20,854 nt of DNA from Anaerolineales bacterium. Its GTDB lineage: Bacteria > Chloroflexota > Anaerolineae > Anaerolineales > UBA4823. Shown in pieces: positions 7,842 to 14,246 of the stretch. Position numbers and translations under genes: made by a program. The notes under the pieces were generated by a model. The model worked only from the letters and a program-made list of their open reading frames with translations, made no database searches and had not been told where the DNA came from. The stretch lies in NCBI GenBank assembly GCA_016932955.1, contig JAFGBV010000034.1:1-20854 (forward strand), read 5' to 3'. Position 1 is the first letter of the stretch. Each line of letters begins with the position of its first letter.

Positions 7842-9452
7842 TTATTCGGTCGTAACAGTCACGAGTTGGGTCGCAGGATCGTAGCTGAAGGTCACCGTGC
7901 TGTCAGCAGCCAGGCTGAGGGTGTAGTTGGGGCCATCCTGAGCGCCATCGGAACCGTAGTTCACGGTCCAATCGCCGTTCAAGGCAACCTTAAACTGGTA
8001 CTCGCCAGCAGGCAGTGTGACAATCAGGGTATACAGCCCATCATCGCCCTCCACCATGGCGGTAGCCTGGCAGGCAGGATCCCACTGTGCCCCGCAGCCA
8101 GCCTTGTCCTGGTAGTCGCCGGGCAGGTTGACCATGCCAGCCAGGGCGCCTATGATCAGGGCGCGCACCTGCTCGGCAGCATCCTTCATCGATTCCTCAG
8201 GGGTCAGGTCGCCGGTCAGCGCCAGGGCGATACCGTTATTCCAAGCTGCCCACACGGAACCCATTTCGGGGATGTTGGGCATCGGGATAGCGTTTGCACC
8301 GGATTCTCCCATCGCTTTCAGGTCAGGATCATCCGTGGTGGCAAGTACAGCCGAGAAGGCTGAGGGGCGGTTGCCGGTCTCATAGATCTGCTGCATGAAT
8401 TCCTGCGTGGCCACATACTCGGTCAGGAAGGTCTGGGCCAGCAGCAGGTTTTCGCTGTAGGCATTGACCATAAAGCCCTGCACACCGAGGAACGGGGCGC
8501 CGTTGTCGGGGAAAGCATTGGCAACAGCATAGGGTACACCAGAAGCGCGAATGCGATCCAGCGCCCACGGGCCGGCCATCAAGAAGGGGATCTGACCCGT
8601 TTCAAACAGAGAGTGTCCGGTTTCATAGTCCGTGGTTTCGGGCATCAGGCCTTCATCCACAGCAGCCTTCATCCAGGTTACGGCGTCGATCATGCCCTGG
8701 CTGTCCAGGCCGACATCGTCGGGGTTCCAGGCGCCGTTCTCATCCACGCCAAACACATAACCACCGAAGGAGGTCTGCATCGGCAAGGAGTTATAGCCTG
8801 GGTCTCCGGCAACGGCAATGGCGTACTGAACAGTGCCCTCGGCCTTCAACTGGCGGCCGATCTCAAGCACCTCATCCCAGGTTGTGGGCGGGGTTTCGAC
8901 CAGTTCGGTGTTGTAGAAGAAGCCCAGGTTCTCAGTAGCATACGGCACACCGTACAGTTGACCATCGGTATAGGTGAAGGCCTCAAGGGCCGAGCCAACA
9001 AATTCACCGCTTTTATCTCCCAGGTCGATCGGCGCCACCAGGCCGCTCTCAATCAAAGCCCCAAGCCAGTCATGAACGCCGATAAAGATATCGGGGCCCT
9101 CACCAGCCGGCGCAGCGATAATGATTTGAGAGCGAATGTCTTGCACAACTCCCAGATCTTCCACAACCAGCTCCACGTTATATTCAGCGAGGAAAGCGTC
9201 TGCCATGGCGAGCAAAATTGGGGTGCGGGTATCGTCAGCCCAGATTTTCAAGGTAGCCACAGGCTCTACCACTGCCGCAGTTGGTTCAACAACCTCGGTC
9301 GGTGCTTCGGCCTCGACGGTGGCGGCTTCAACCAGCTGTTCCACTTCCTCAGTCGGCTCAGCCGTTGCTGCAGGTGCGCAGCTAGTCACAACCAAGCTGA
9401 GTAATAGGGCAATCACGATCAAGGTCCAGATGGGTTTCGTAGCAGTTCTCAT
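7842..9452 (-). CDS. Sugar ABC transporter substrate-binding lipoprotein (MalE/GanS type) with C-terminal X25-like module
   Basis: The protein has 536 residues. The signal peptide ends in lipobox VTSC (Cys25) and is followed by an acidic Glu/Ala/Val/Pro linker to about residue 66. A family-1 extracellular solute-binding domain spans about 67-440; it contains the MalE-like PYATENLGFFYN and PFLMAGPWALDRIR stretches. Residues 450-536 form a separate beta-rich module (CGAQWDPAC...LPAGEYQFKVALNGDW...) resembling the X25 module of bacterial pullulanases. That makes the protein about 100 residues longer than typical MalE-type proteins. The lipid anchor would hold it at the cytoplasmic membrane, delivering oligosaccharide to the two downstream permeases. 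It is the first gene of the operon, with AGGAG 8 nt before the ATG. Substrate is inferred as galacto-oligosaccharide from the linked GH53 and GH42; the X25-like module leaves alpha-glucans possible. Confidence 0.92.
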   Translation of the reverse strand: MRTATKPIWTLIVIALLLSLVVTSCAPAATAEPTEEVEQLVEAATVEAEAPTEVVEPTAAVVEPVATLKIWADDTRTPILLAMADAFLAEYNVELVVEDLGVVQDIRSQIIIAAPAGEGPDIFIGVHDWLGALIESGLVAPIDLGDKSGEFVGSALEAFTYTDGQLYGVPYATENLGFFYNTELVETPPTTWDEVLEIGRQLKAEGTVQYAIAVAGDPGYNSLPMQTSFGGYVFGVDENGAWNPDDVGLDSQGMIDAVTWMKAAVDEGLMPETTDYETGHSLFETGQIPFLMAGPWALDRIRASGVPYAVANAFPDNGAPFLGVQGFMVNAYSENLLLAQTFLTEYVATQEFMQQIYETGNRPSAFSAVLATTDDPDLKAMGESGANAIPMPNIPEMGSVWAAWNNGIALALTGDLTPEESMKDAAEQVRALIIGALAGMVNLPGDYQDKAGCGAQWDPACQATAMVEGDDGLYTLIVTLPAGEYQFKVALNGDWTVNYGSDGAQDGPNYTLSLAADSTVTFSYDPATQLVTVTTE

Positions 9453-9493
9453 TTGATCTTCTCCTTTACAGAATGGTTTAGGCGATAAATATT

Positions 9494-9505
9494 GTGAACG
9501 TTCAC
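9494..9505. promoter_or_regulatory. LacI-type operator at the binding-protein (gan-type) operon start site
   Basis: GTGAACGTTCAC is a perfect 12-bp palindrome with the central CG step typical of LacI-family operators. It covers the predicted transcription start (about 9503), so bound repressor would block initiation. The divergent LacI-type gene has an 11/12-matching site. Confidence 0.8.
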
Positions 9506-9509
9506 GGTT

Positions 9510-9538
9510 AATTTAGCATAAATCCCCTTAAAAGTCAA
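9510..9538 (-). promoter_or_regulatory. Promoter of the galactan-utilisation operon
   Basis: On the minus strand TTGACT (9538-9533) is followed after 17 bp by TAAATT (9515-9510). The start would be near 9503, inside the operator palindrome, giving a leader of about 50 nt before the ATG at 9452. Confidence 0.65.
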
Positions 9539-9599
9539 TAGTATTTTTACGGGGCCAGCGCAAGCCTGTGGTTTTCCCCGTAATACCGGCAATATTTTG

Positions 9600-9629
9600 T
9601 TGCCCTTCCCCAACAATCTGTGGTATATT
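9600..9629 (+). promoter_or_regulatory. Promoter of the lacI-type gene
   Basis: TTGCCC (9600-9605), or TTGTTG at 9597-9602, lies about 18 bp before TATATT (9624-9629). Initiation would be near 9636, within the second operator, which implies autorepression. The elements match the consensus only moderately. Confidence 0.5.
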
Positions 9630-9633
9630 TATC

Positions 9634-9645
9634 GTGAACGATCAC
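9634..9645. promoter_or_regulatory. Second LacI-type operator, at the lacI-type promoter
   Basis: GTGAACGATCAC differs by one base from the perfect palindrome at 9494-9505. The two centres are 140 bp apart across the divergent intergenic region, so simultaneous binding or looping is possible. The position at the predicted lacI start site fits autoregulation. Confidence 0.72.
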
Positions 9646-9665
9646 CCCGATTCGATCATTTATTG

Positions 9666-10697
9666 ATGATTATGAGCCCTACAAACAACTCCCGGAAGAT
9701 AACCATGCTCGATGTCGCCAAGGCGTGCGGTGTTTCCTACCAGACTGTGTCGCGTGTGATTAACGATAGCCCCGATGTCTCAGCCAAGACCCGCCGCCAG
9801 GTGCAAAAAGCCATCCAGTCGCTTGGTTATCACCCCAATCAATTGGCGCGCAGCCTGAAGACACGCCGTTCTTCCATCCTCGAAGTGATCACCTTTGGCG
9901 TTGAAACCTATATTCCCCGCGAGCTGATCGTCGCCATGGGGCGCGCCGCCATCGCCCATGGCTACAGCCTGATGTTCACCGATATCCCGCATGACGATCC
10001 CGAAGCAGAGAAACGCTTGTATGCCCACCTGAACAGCGGTTTGTGCGAAGCGGCGATTGTTACCGCACCGGTGGAAAGCATGCTGTTCGAGAAGATTACC
10101 GCCAACCCACCAAACTTGCCCATGATCCAGATCCGCAACAAGCGCGGCTCCCCTGCCCCATCGGTGATGATCGATCAATATTACGGCAGCCAGCTTGGCG
10201 TGCAGCATTTATTGGATCTCGGTCACCGCCAGATCGCAGAGATCAGCGGACCGCTTAACTACCATGAGGCGTATACCCGCCACACAGCCTTTTTAGATAC
10301 CTTACAAGCCCTTGACCTTGCCCCGGTTGGCATTGTTGAAGCCGCAGAGTGGATGCCTCAGCATGGCTACTTGGCAGCCAATCAACTCTTGGAGCGCGGC
10401 GCTCACTTTTCTGCCCTGGTCATCTCAAACGATTACCTTGCGCTTGGCGCCATGCTGGCCTTGAACGAGCATGGCTTGTGCGTTCCTGACGATATTTCCA
10501 TCGTCGGTTTCGACGACACCCCCGAGTCAGCCTATTACATGCCCCCCTTGACCACCGTCAGGCAGGATTATGAAGCTCTTGGCTACCAGAGCATCCATTA
10601 TCTGGTAGAGTTGATCAACCATCAAGATACGCCTGCCCACCAGCGCATCTTGATGCCCCAGCTCATCGTCAGGCAAAGCACCCGGGCGCACAACTAA
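9666..10697 (+). CDS. LacI-family transcriptional regulator of the galactan locus (GanR-like)
   Basis: The product has 343 residues. The N-terminal LacI helix-turn-helix (TMLDVAKACGVSYQTVSRVIN) and hinge helix (HPNQLARSLKTRR) are followed by a periplasmic-binding-protein-like sensor domain ending in the typical DDISIVGFDDTPESAYYMPPLTTVRQ region. It should bind the GTGAACG(T/A)TCAC sites and release them on binding a sugar, probably galactose or a galacto-oligosaccharide. Divergent placement beside the binding-protein operon matches ganR in Bacillus. The ATG at 9666, or 9672, is preferred. An upstream TTG at 9597 would place the operator and promoter inside the coding region. No clear ribosome-binding site precedes either ATG, so translation may be weak, as suits a repressor. 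Confidence 0.9.
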   Translation: MIMSPTNNSRKITMLDVAKACGVSYQTVSRVINDSPDVSAKTRRQVQKAIQSLGYHPNQLARSLKTRRSSILEVITFGVETYIPRELIVAMGRAAIAHGYSLMFTDIPHDDPEAEKRLYAHLNSGLCEAAIVTAPVESMLFEKITANPPNLPMIQIRNKRGSPAPSVMIDQYYGSQLGVQHLLDLGHRQIAEISGPLNYHEAYTRHTAFLDTLQALDLAPVGIVEAAEWMPQHGYLAANQLLERGAHFSALVISNDYLALGAMLALNEHGLCVPDDISIVGFDDTPESAYYMPPLTTVRQDYEALGYQSIHYLVELINHQDTPAHQRILMPQLIVRQSTRAHN

Positions 10698-10729
10698 GAT
10701 TGACCCGACGCCTAGGCGCCGGGTCAATC
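10698..10729. terminator. Hairpin terminator between convergent lacI-type and RIO-kinase genes
   Basis: Two 16-nt arms, starting GATTGACCCG and ending CGGGTCAATC, pair with a single mismatch. The hairpin starts immediately after the LacI-type stop codon and is followed on the plus strand by a loosely T-rich TGTTCTTGTT. It sits between convergent genes and could serve both, but is better on the plus strand. Confidence 0.75.
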
Positions 10730-10738
10730 TGTTCTTGT

Positions 10739-11743
10739 TCAGGCGCGGATATTTGCCACAGGTCTCAGAAGCAGCTCGGCGTCGGCATCCAGGACATTGG
10801 CCTGCAAGAGGCGGCTCCACAGTGCGTCTGCCAATGCATGCGCATCCTGGCGGATTTGGTAGCGCCCAAAGTACTGGCACAGCCGTTCTACATCGCGCAC
10901 GAAAAGGTCAACGGCCTCTGGATTGCGGCGTGGATCCACCGCCTGGGGAAAATCGATGATCTTGATCTGGCCATCGAAGTAGAGGATGTTATACGCCGAA
11001 AAATCGGCATGCACCCGGTGGCAGGCCAGCATGATTGCCAGGTTATCCACCAGCCGCGCGAACATCAGCGGCGCTTCCTGCGCCTCGAGCGTCACCTGGT
11101 TGAGTGTAGCGGCTGGGGTTCTCTCCTCACCAACGTACTCCATCAGGATCACATCGCTGCTGTGCAGGATCGGCTTGGGCACGTCTGCCCCCGCCTCGTA
11201 GAGCATCTGCATGGTCTGGAACTCCGCCTCCACCCAGGTGACGTGGCGCAGTACCTGGCCGAAGCGCGTATTCTTCTGCATCGCTAGCGCCTCACGCCGG
11301 CCCGAGGTCACTTTGCCATCCTCATCCTTCAACACCCGTCCCTGGCGGTAACGGGCATCGTTGCGCAGGTTACGGAACATGCGCGGGCGGTACACCTTGG
11401 CGGCAATCAGATCCATCCCGGTGGAGGGGTGAGCCGCGCAGCAGTAGACATTGGCCTCCTTGCCGCCTTTCACCTTGCCCAAAACATCCGTGATGATCTG
11501 GGCATTGTAGAATGGCTCCAGGTAGCTGAGCAGCCAAACGCGCTCGTGCGCCGCGGCATGGAAAGAAGTGGTGAAGCGCGGTTGGAGTTCGGCAGGGAGG
11601 CGAGTGGCATGCTCCATCAGGTCCGCTTCCAGGCGCAAGCGCTTTTCATGTTGGCTCAAGCGGCGGTTCTTGCGCTCAATCCGCTTGGTGGAGAAACGCT
11701 CTAGATCATCCTCTAGATACGCATCGTAATCAATCTTGTGCAT
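10739..11743 (-). CDS. RIO1-like atypical serine/threonine protein kinase
   Basis: The protein has 334 residues. After a charged N-terminal region come the RIO-family landmarks: VKGGKEANVY (91-100) as nucleotide-binding loop, Lys116 in AAKVYR, the catalytic loop HADFSAYNIL with Asp247 and Asn252, and the metal-binding Asp264 in IIDFPQA, close to the RIO1 IDxPQ form. The R-rich stretch 119-136 resembles the flexible loop region. RIO1 kinases act in ribosome maturation in archaea and eukaryotes; bacterial members are less common and their role is unclear. Key catalytic residues are present, so activity is likely. The gene converges on the LacI-type gene and has no obvious operon partner. A GAGAG element lies about 12 nt before the ATG, a weak ribosome-binding site. 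Confidence 0.9.
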   Translation of the reverse strand: MHKIDYDAYLEDDLERFSTKRIERKNRRLSQHEKRLRLEADLMEHATRLPAELQPRFTTSFHAAAHERVWLLSYLEPFYNAQIITDVLGKVKGGKEANVYCCAAHPSTGMDLIAAKVYRPRMFRNLRNDARYRQGRVLKDEDGKVTSGRREALAMQKNTRFGQVLRHVTWVEAEFQTMQMLYEAGADVPKPILHSSDVILMEYVGEERTPAATLNQVTLEAQEAPLMFARLVDNLAIMLACHRVHADFSAYNILYFDGQIKIIDFPQAVDPRRNPEAVDLFVRDVERLCQYFGRYQIRQDAHALADALWSRLLQANVLDADAELLLRPVANIRA

Positions 11744-11901
11744 GGTGTCGTTACTCTCTCAGTCATGTAAATTTGAATAACCTGGGATCGCTGAAGATCG
11801 CCAGGAGGAACCAGTTTGACTGCCGCAGGGCAAGGCAGGTGGGTGTTAGGCAGGATGCTAGCAGGCTTGCCGTTGGAGAGAGGTTTTGCGGGGAAATGAA
11901 A

Positions 11902-11934
11902 CGGCCCCGGGCTGATCGAGCATCGCCGGGGCCG
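11902..11934 (-). terminator. Rho-independent terminator after the small ORF unit
   Basis: CGGCCCCGG and CCGGGGCCG form a 9-bp GC-only stem around a 15-nt loop. On the minus strand it is followed by TTTCATTT. It lies 29 nt after the stop of the 22-codon ORF and would also end any transcript coming through from the TetR operon. Confidence 0.7.
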
Positions 11935-11963
11935 CTGACGTCAGGTCAGGGGACGAGGCACAC

Positions 11964-12032
11964 TCAACCAAGGCAAAGCTGCAAGGTCTGCCCGAAAGCA
12001 GAGACTGTGGTGTTCATATTCGCCTTGTACAT
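11964..12032 (-). CDS. Possible 22-residue small ORF with strong ribosome-binding site
   Basis: On the minus strand AAAGGAGG stands 5 nt before an ATG at 12032. It opens a 22-codon reading frame (MYKANMNTTVSAFGQTLQ...) that ends at TGA 11966-11964. The ribosome-binding site is among the best in the window. A candidate promoter lies 39 nt upstream of the ATG and a strong terminator follows, so it forms a self-contained unit of about 170 nt. I do not recognise the peptide and see no signal or membrane segment. It may be a real small protein, the surviving start of a deleted gene, or part of a small RNA. Confidence 0.4.
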   Translation of the reverse strand: MYKANMNTTVSAFGQTLQLCLG

Positions 12033-12070
12033 AGGTGCCTCCTTTCTGTGTGAGGAATACGTGCTGCGTA

Positions 12071-12099
12071 ATCTTAGCACCAACCTGCCGAAAGGACAA
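12071..12099 (-). promoter_or_regulatory. Candidate promoter for the small ORF unit
   Basis: On the minus strand TTGTCC (12099-12094) is followed after 17 bp by TAAGAT (12076-12071), with the predicted start near 12064. Inverted repeats CCAACCT (12080-12086) and AGGTTGG (12099-12105) bracket the spacer and -35, a possible operator or hairpin. Confidence 0.5.
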
Positions 12100-12126
12100 G
12101 GTTGGAATCTCTACCTGTAGCGTGAA

Positions 12127-12324
12127 TCCGCCAGGCGTGTCTGTGAGCGCTCGCAGGCTGTTGCCGGGAATATCCCAGGCGTAATACTGCAGCGAGCCGC
12201 TGCGCGTGTCGTTCAGGATAGCCCGGGTGGGGCAGGCTGGTGCGATCTGCACCGAGCCCACCGAAGCAGCCCGGTAACGCTGCTTCCAGGGTGCATCATC
12301 TTCAAGATTTAGCTTCTGCAGCAT
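12127..12324 (-). pseudogene. Truncated N-terminus of an S9-family (prolyl oligopeptidase-like) peptidase
   Basis: From the ATG at 12324 about 66 codons read as the start of an S9 acyl-aminoacyl/prolyl-oligopeptidase-like protein. The pattern PWKQRYRA...SGSLQYYAWDIPGNSLRALTDTPGG matches the first beta-propeller repeat of this family. Homologues run to about 600 residues and need a C-terminal Ser-Asp-His hydrolase domain, which is absent. After the GG at about 12127 the family resemblance stops. The +1 frame briefly reads ADSRYR, reminiscent of the next SPDGRY motif, before a stop, which suggests deletion plus frameshift. The start is 10 nt after the alpha/beta hydrolase stop, with TAAGG 8 nt upstream, so this was once the last gene of the TetR operon. 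The in-frame ORF stays open to 11941 but that part looks non-native. Confidence 0.6.
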
Positions 12325-12334
12325 ATTGATCGCC

Positions 12335-13264
12335 TTACCGGTGATGCACAGAGTTATTGATAAAGTCGACCAGGTCGCGCAAGAACGCTTCTTGCATGTG
12401 ATAGATTCCGAGAGATGCCGGCTCGGCGATTGCATGCCCTCCATCTGGATATACTTTGACCGTGATATTTGCATTGCCGAGCGCCTCGATCCGCCGCACA
12501 CTTTCCGGCACCGGAACAGCCTTGTCGTTTTCGCCGTAAGCCACGAAAGATGGAACGGTCACTTTTTGCCAGTATGGCAGCGGATCGAAGCCGACGAGCA
12601 TCCTGCAATAATCTTTCTTCATGATGCTTTTGGCGATCAGCGGGGCAAGCAGCTTTGCCAGGAACCGGTATGTTCCATATCCAGCAATATCGGTCACCGT
12701 TTGATAGCGGATCTGGTCGGCGACGCTGACCCCCGCGCCCGACAAACTTACCGCAAATGCGACATCCTTGTCTTCGCTGGCAACGATGGGAGCAACCCAG
12801 CCTCCCTGGCTGAACCCCATCACGCCAATGGCTGAGTAAGTGAATTCCGCCTGGCACTGGATAAACTGAACCGCGCTGGAGGCATCCTGGGCAAAATCTT
12901 GCAGCGTGGCTTTCTTCCAGTCGCCGCCAGATTTTTCCGAGCCGCGTTTATCTGGCAGCAGCACCGCGATGCCGTTCTGCTGCAAGTGCTGCGCCACAGC
13001 CAGGTACCAGGGGCTGTTCCTGGCGCTCGTCCCAGAGCCATGGATGAAGACAACGCTTGGGAAGGGACCTGCCCCCTCAGGGAGGAAGAGCATCCCTGCG
13101 AGCTGAAGATCGCCGTTCTTGAATTCAACCTCTGTGTATTGCAGTTCGCTCAGGTCAGGGCCTGTCAGCCTTTTCCGTTTCCGATCCTTGAACACCCACG
13201 GCAGCAGCAGGATAATAACAGCACCGACCAGGCACCCCAAAACGATGGCGATCGTAGTGTTCAT
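12335..13264 (-). CDS. Membrane-anchored alpha/beta hydrolase (dienelactone hydrolase/S9-like)
   Basis: The protein has 309 residues. An N-terminal hydrophobic helix (about 4-24) followed by KDRKRKR suggests a membrane anchor with the N-terminus outside, or an uncleaved signal. The hydrolase domain (about 43-305) has the oxyanion motif HGSG (75-78), the nucleophile Ser152 in GFSQGG, Asp247 in YGENDKAVP and His277 in DGGHAI, so the catalytic triad is complete. It should hydrolyse an ester or peptide-like bond; the substrate is unknown. It follows the GNAT gene by 20 nt and precedes the S9 remnant by 10 nt. The ribosome-binding site AAGGGAG lies 5 nt before the ATG. Confidence 0.88.
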   Translation of the reverse strand: MNTTIAIVLGCLVGAVIILLLPWVFKDRKRKRLTGPDLSELQYTEVEFKNGDLQLAGMLFLPEGAGPFPSVVFIHGSGTSARNSPWYLAVAQHLQQNGIAVLLPDKRGSEKSGGDWKKATLQDFAQDASSAVQFIQCQAEFTYSAIGVMGFSQGGWVAPIVASEDKDVAFAVSLSGAGVSVADQIRYQTVTDIAGYGTYRFLAKLLAPLIAKSIMKKDYCRMLVGFDPLPYWQKVTVPSFVAYGENDKAVPVPESVRRIEALGNANITVKVYPDGGHAIAEPASLGIYHMQEAFLRDLVDFINNSVHHR

Positions 13265-13284
13265 AATTTCTCCCTTCTCGCAAA

Positions 13285-14211
13285 TTACAGGTCGTTGATA
13301 TCACCATAGTCTTTTCGATACACCAGAACATCCTGGATCACCTGGAAATCGAACAATTCATACAAGCGAAACGCAGTGTTGCGGTAGACGTCTGTTTCCA
13401 CGTAAATGTTCTGCGCGCCAAGCGCTTGCAGACGGTGCAGCCCTTCTGAAAGAGCCACCCGTCCCAGAGCATAGCGGCGGTAATCCTGATGGCAGCCCAA
13501 TGGCTCGACTCGTCCGGCGCTAAGGTCTTTATCGAACCAGCAGATGCAAAAAGCGCCTAATCGCCCATCCGGGCTTTCGACCACGATATCCAGCTCAGGC
13601 TTGTAATCGGGATGTCGAATCGTTCGCATACGCCAATCCACAGTCATGCTTTTGCTTTCAAAAACAGATTGGTGCAGCGCTACGTAATCCTTCACTTCAT
13701 CTGCGCCTGCCAGCGGGCGAACGACAAAACCCTCTGGCGGCTTATATACTTTGACAGGAGTTTGGACAGAGCGTCGCAAAAGCACCTTGGACCAGGAATC
13801 TTCTCCCACATCCGCCTGGCATTGATACCCGGCTGCTTCGATATCCCGGATCCGCATCGCCTCTCCAGAAAAGACAGTGATAAACCAACAAGGAACTCCA
13901 TAGTTGGTATGTAAGATTGCCTGGGCGCGCTGGTCTGCCCAGGCAAGGATTTCTGGATGCAGCTTCTCTTCGCCCCCCGGGTCGCAAACGATATCGATCG
14001 TCCAGAATGGTGAATTCATGACTGCCCAGGCGACGAGGCGCCCCTTTTCATCGAACCACAAACGGGCATTTTCCAGCTCATCCAATGCCCAGGAAGTGAG
14101 GCGATAGGGCAAGTCCGTTACATGGAGATTGCCCTCCAGTTGCTGGCGGGCAAGGTCAGCCATTGCATAGCGGTCTTTTTCACTTTCAAAACATCGCGGT
14201 TTGAATGTCAT
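13285..14211 (-). CDS. Two-domain GNAT-family N-acetyltransferase
   Basis: The protein has 308 residues. The C-terminal half (about 160-301) is a clear GNAT domain. The acetyl-CoA-binding motif A at about 234-258 reads VEPLGCHQDYRRYALGRVAL, and motif B is around NIYVETDVYRNTAFRLYELFDF. The N-terminal half (about 1-145) shows a degenerate GNAT-like pattern (RLVAWAVMNSP...IDIVCDP, then AWADQRAQAIL...GYQ). This resembles tandem enzymes such as mycothiol synthase, in which one copy is catalytic and the other structural. The acceptor substrate cannot be read from the sequence. It lies between the CPBP protease and alpha/beta hydrolase genes in the TetR-led operon, with AGGAG 10 nt before the ATG. 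Confidence 0.85.
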   Translation of the reverse strand: MTFKPRCFESEKDRYAMADLARQQLEGNLHVTDLPYRLTSWALDELENARLWFDEKGRLVAWAVMNSPFWTIDIVCDPGGEEKLHPEILAWADQRAQAILHTNYGVPCWFITVFSGEAMRIRDIEAAGYQCQADVGEDSWSKVLLRRSVQTPVKVYKPPEGFVVRPLAGADEVKDYVALHQSVFESKSMTVDWRMRTIRHPDYKPELDIVVESPDGRLGAFCICWFDKDLSAGRVEPLGCHQDYRRYALGRVALSEGLHRLQALGAQNIYVETDVYRNTAFRLYELFDFQVIQDVLVYRKDYGDINDL

Positions 14212-14246
14212 TGCAACAGATCTCCTGGTAGCATGATTGTGATGCT

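Noticed and set aside
8613..9404. 263-codon plus-strand open frame antisense to the binding-protein gene
   Set aside because: It lies wholly within the well-supported MalE-type gene, has no recognisable domain or ribosome-binding site, and is explained by that gene's codon bias.
11781..11805. Hairpin CCTGG-C-GATC / GATC-CCAGG upstream of the RIO-kinase gene
   Set aside because: The stem has a bulge and only a loosely T-rich tail on the minus strand; a much stronger terminator at 11902-11934 already ends the upstream transcripts.
12354..12857. Minus-strand 167-codon frame inside the alpha/beta hydrolase gene
   Set aside because: It is out of frame with a hydrolase that has a complete catalytic triad, and has no recognisable motifs of its own.
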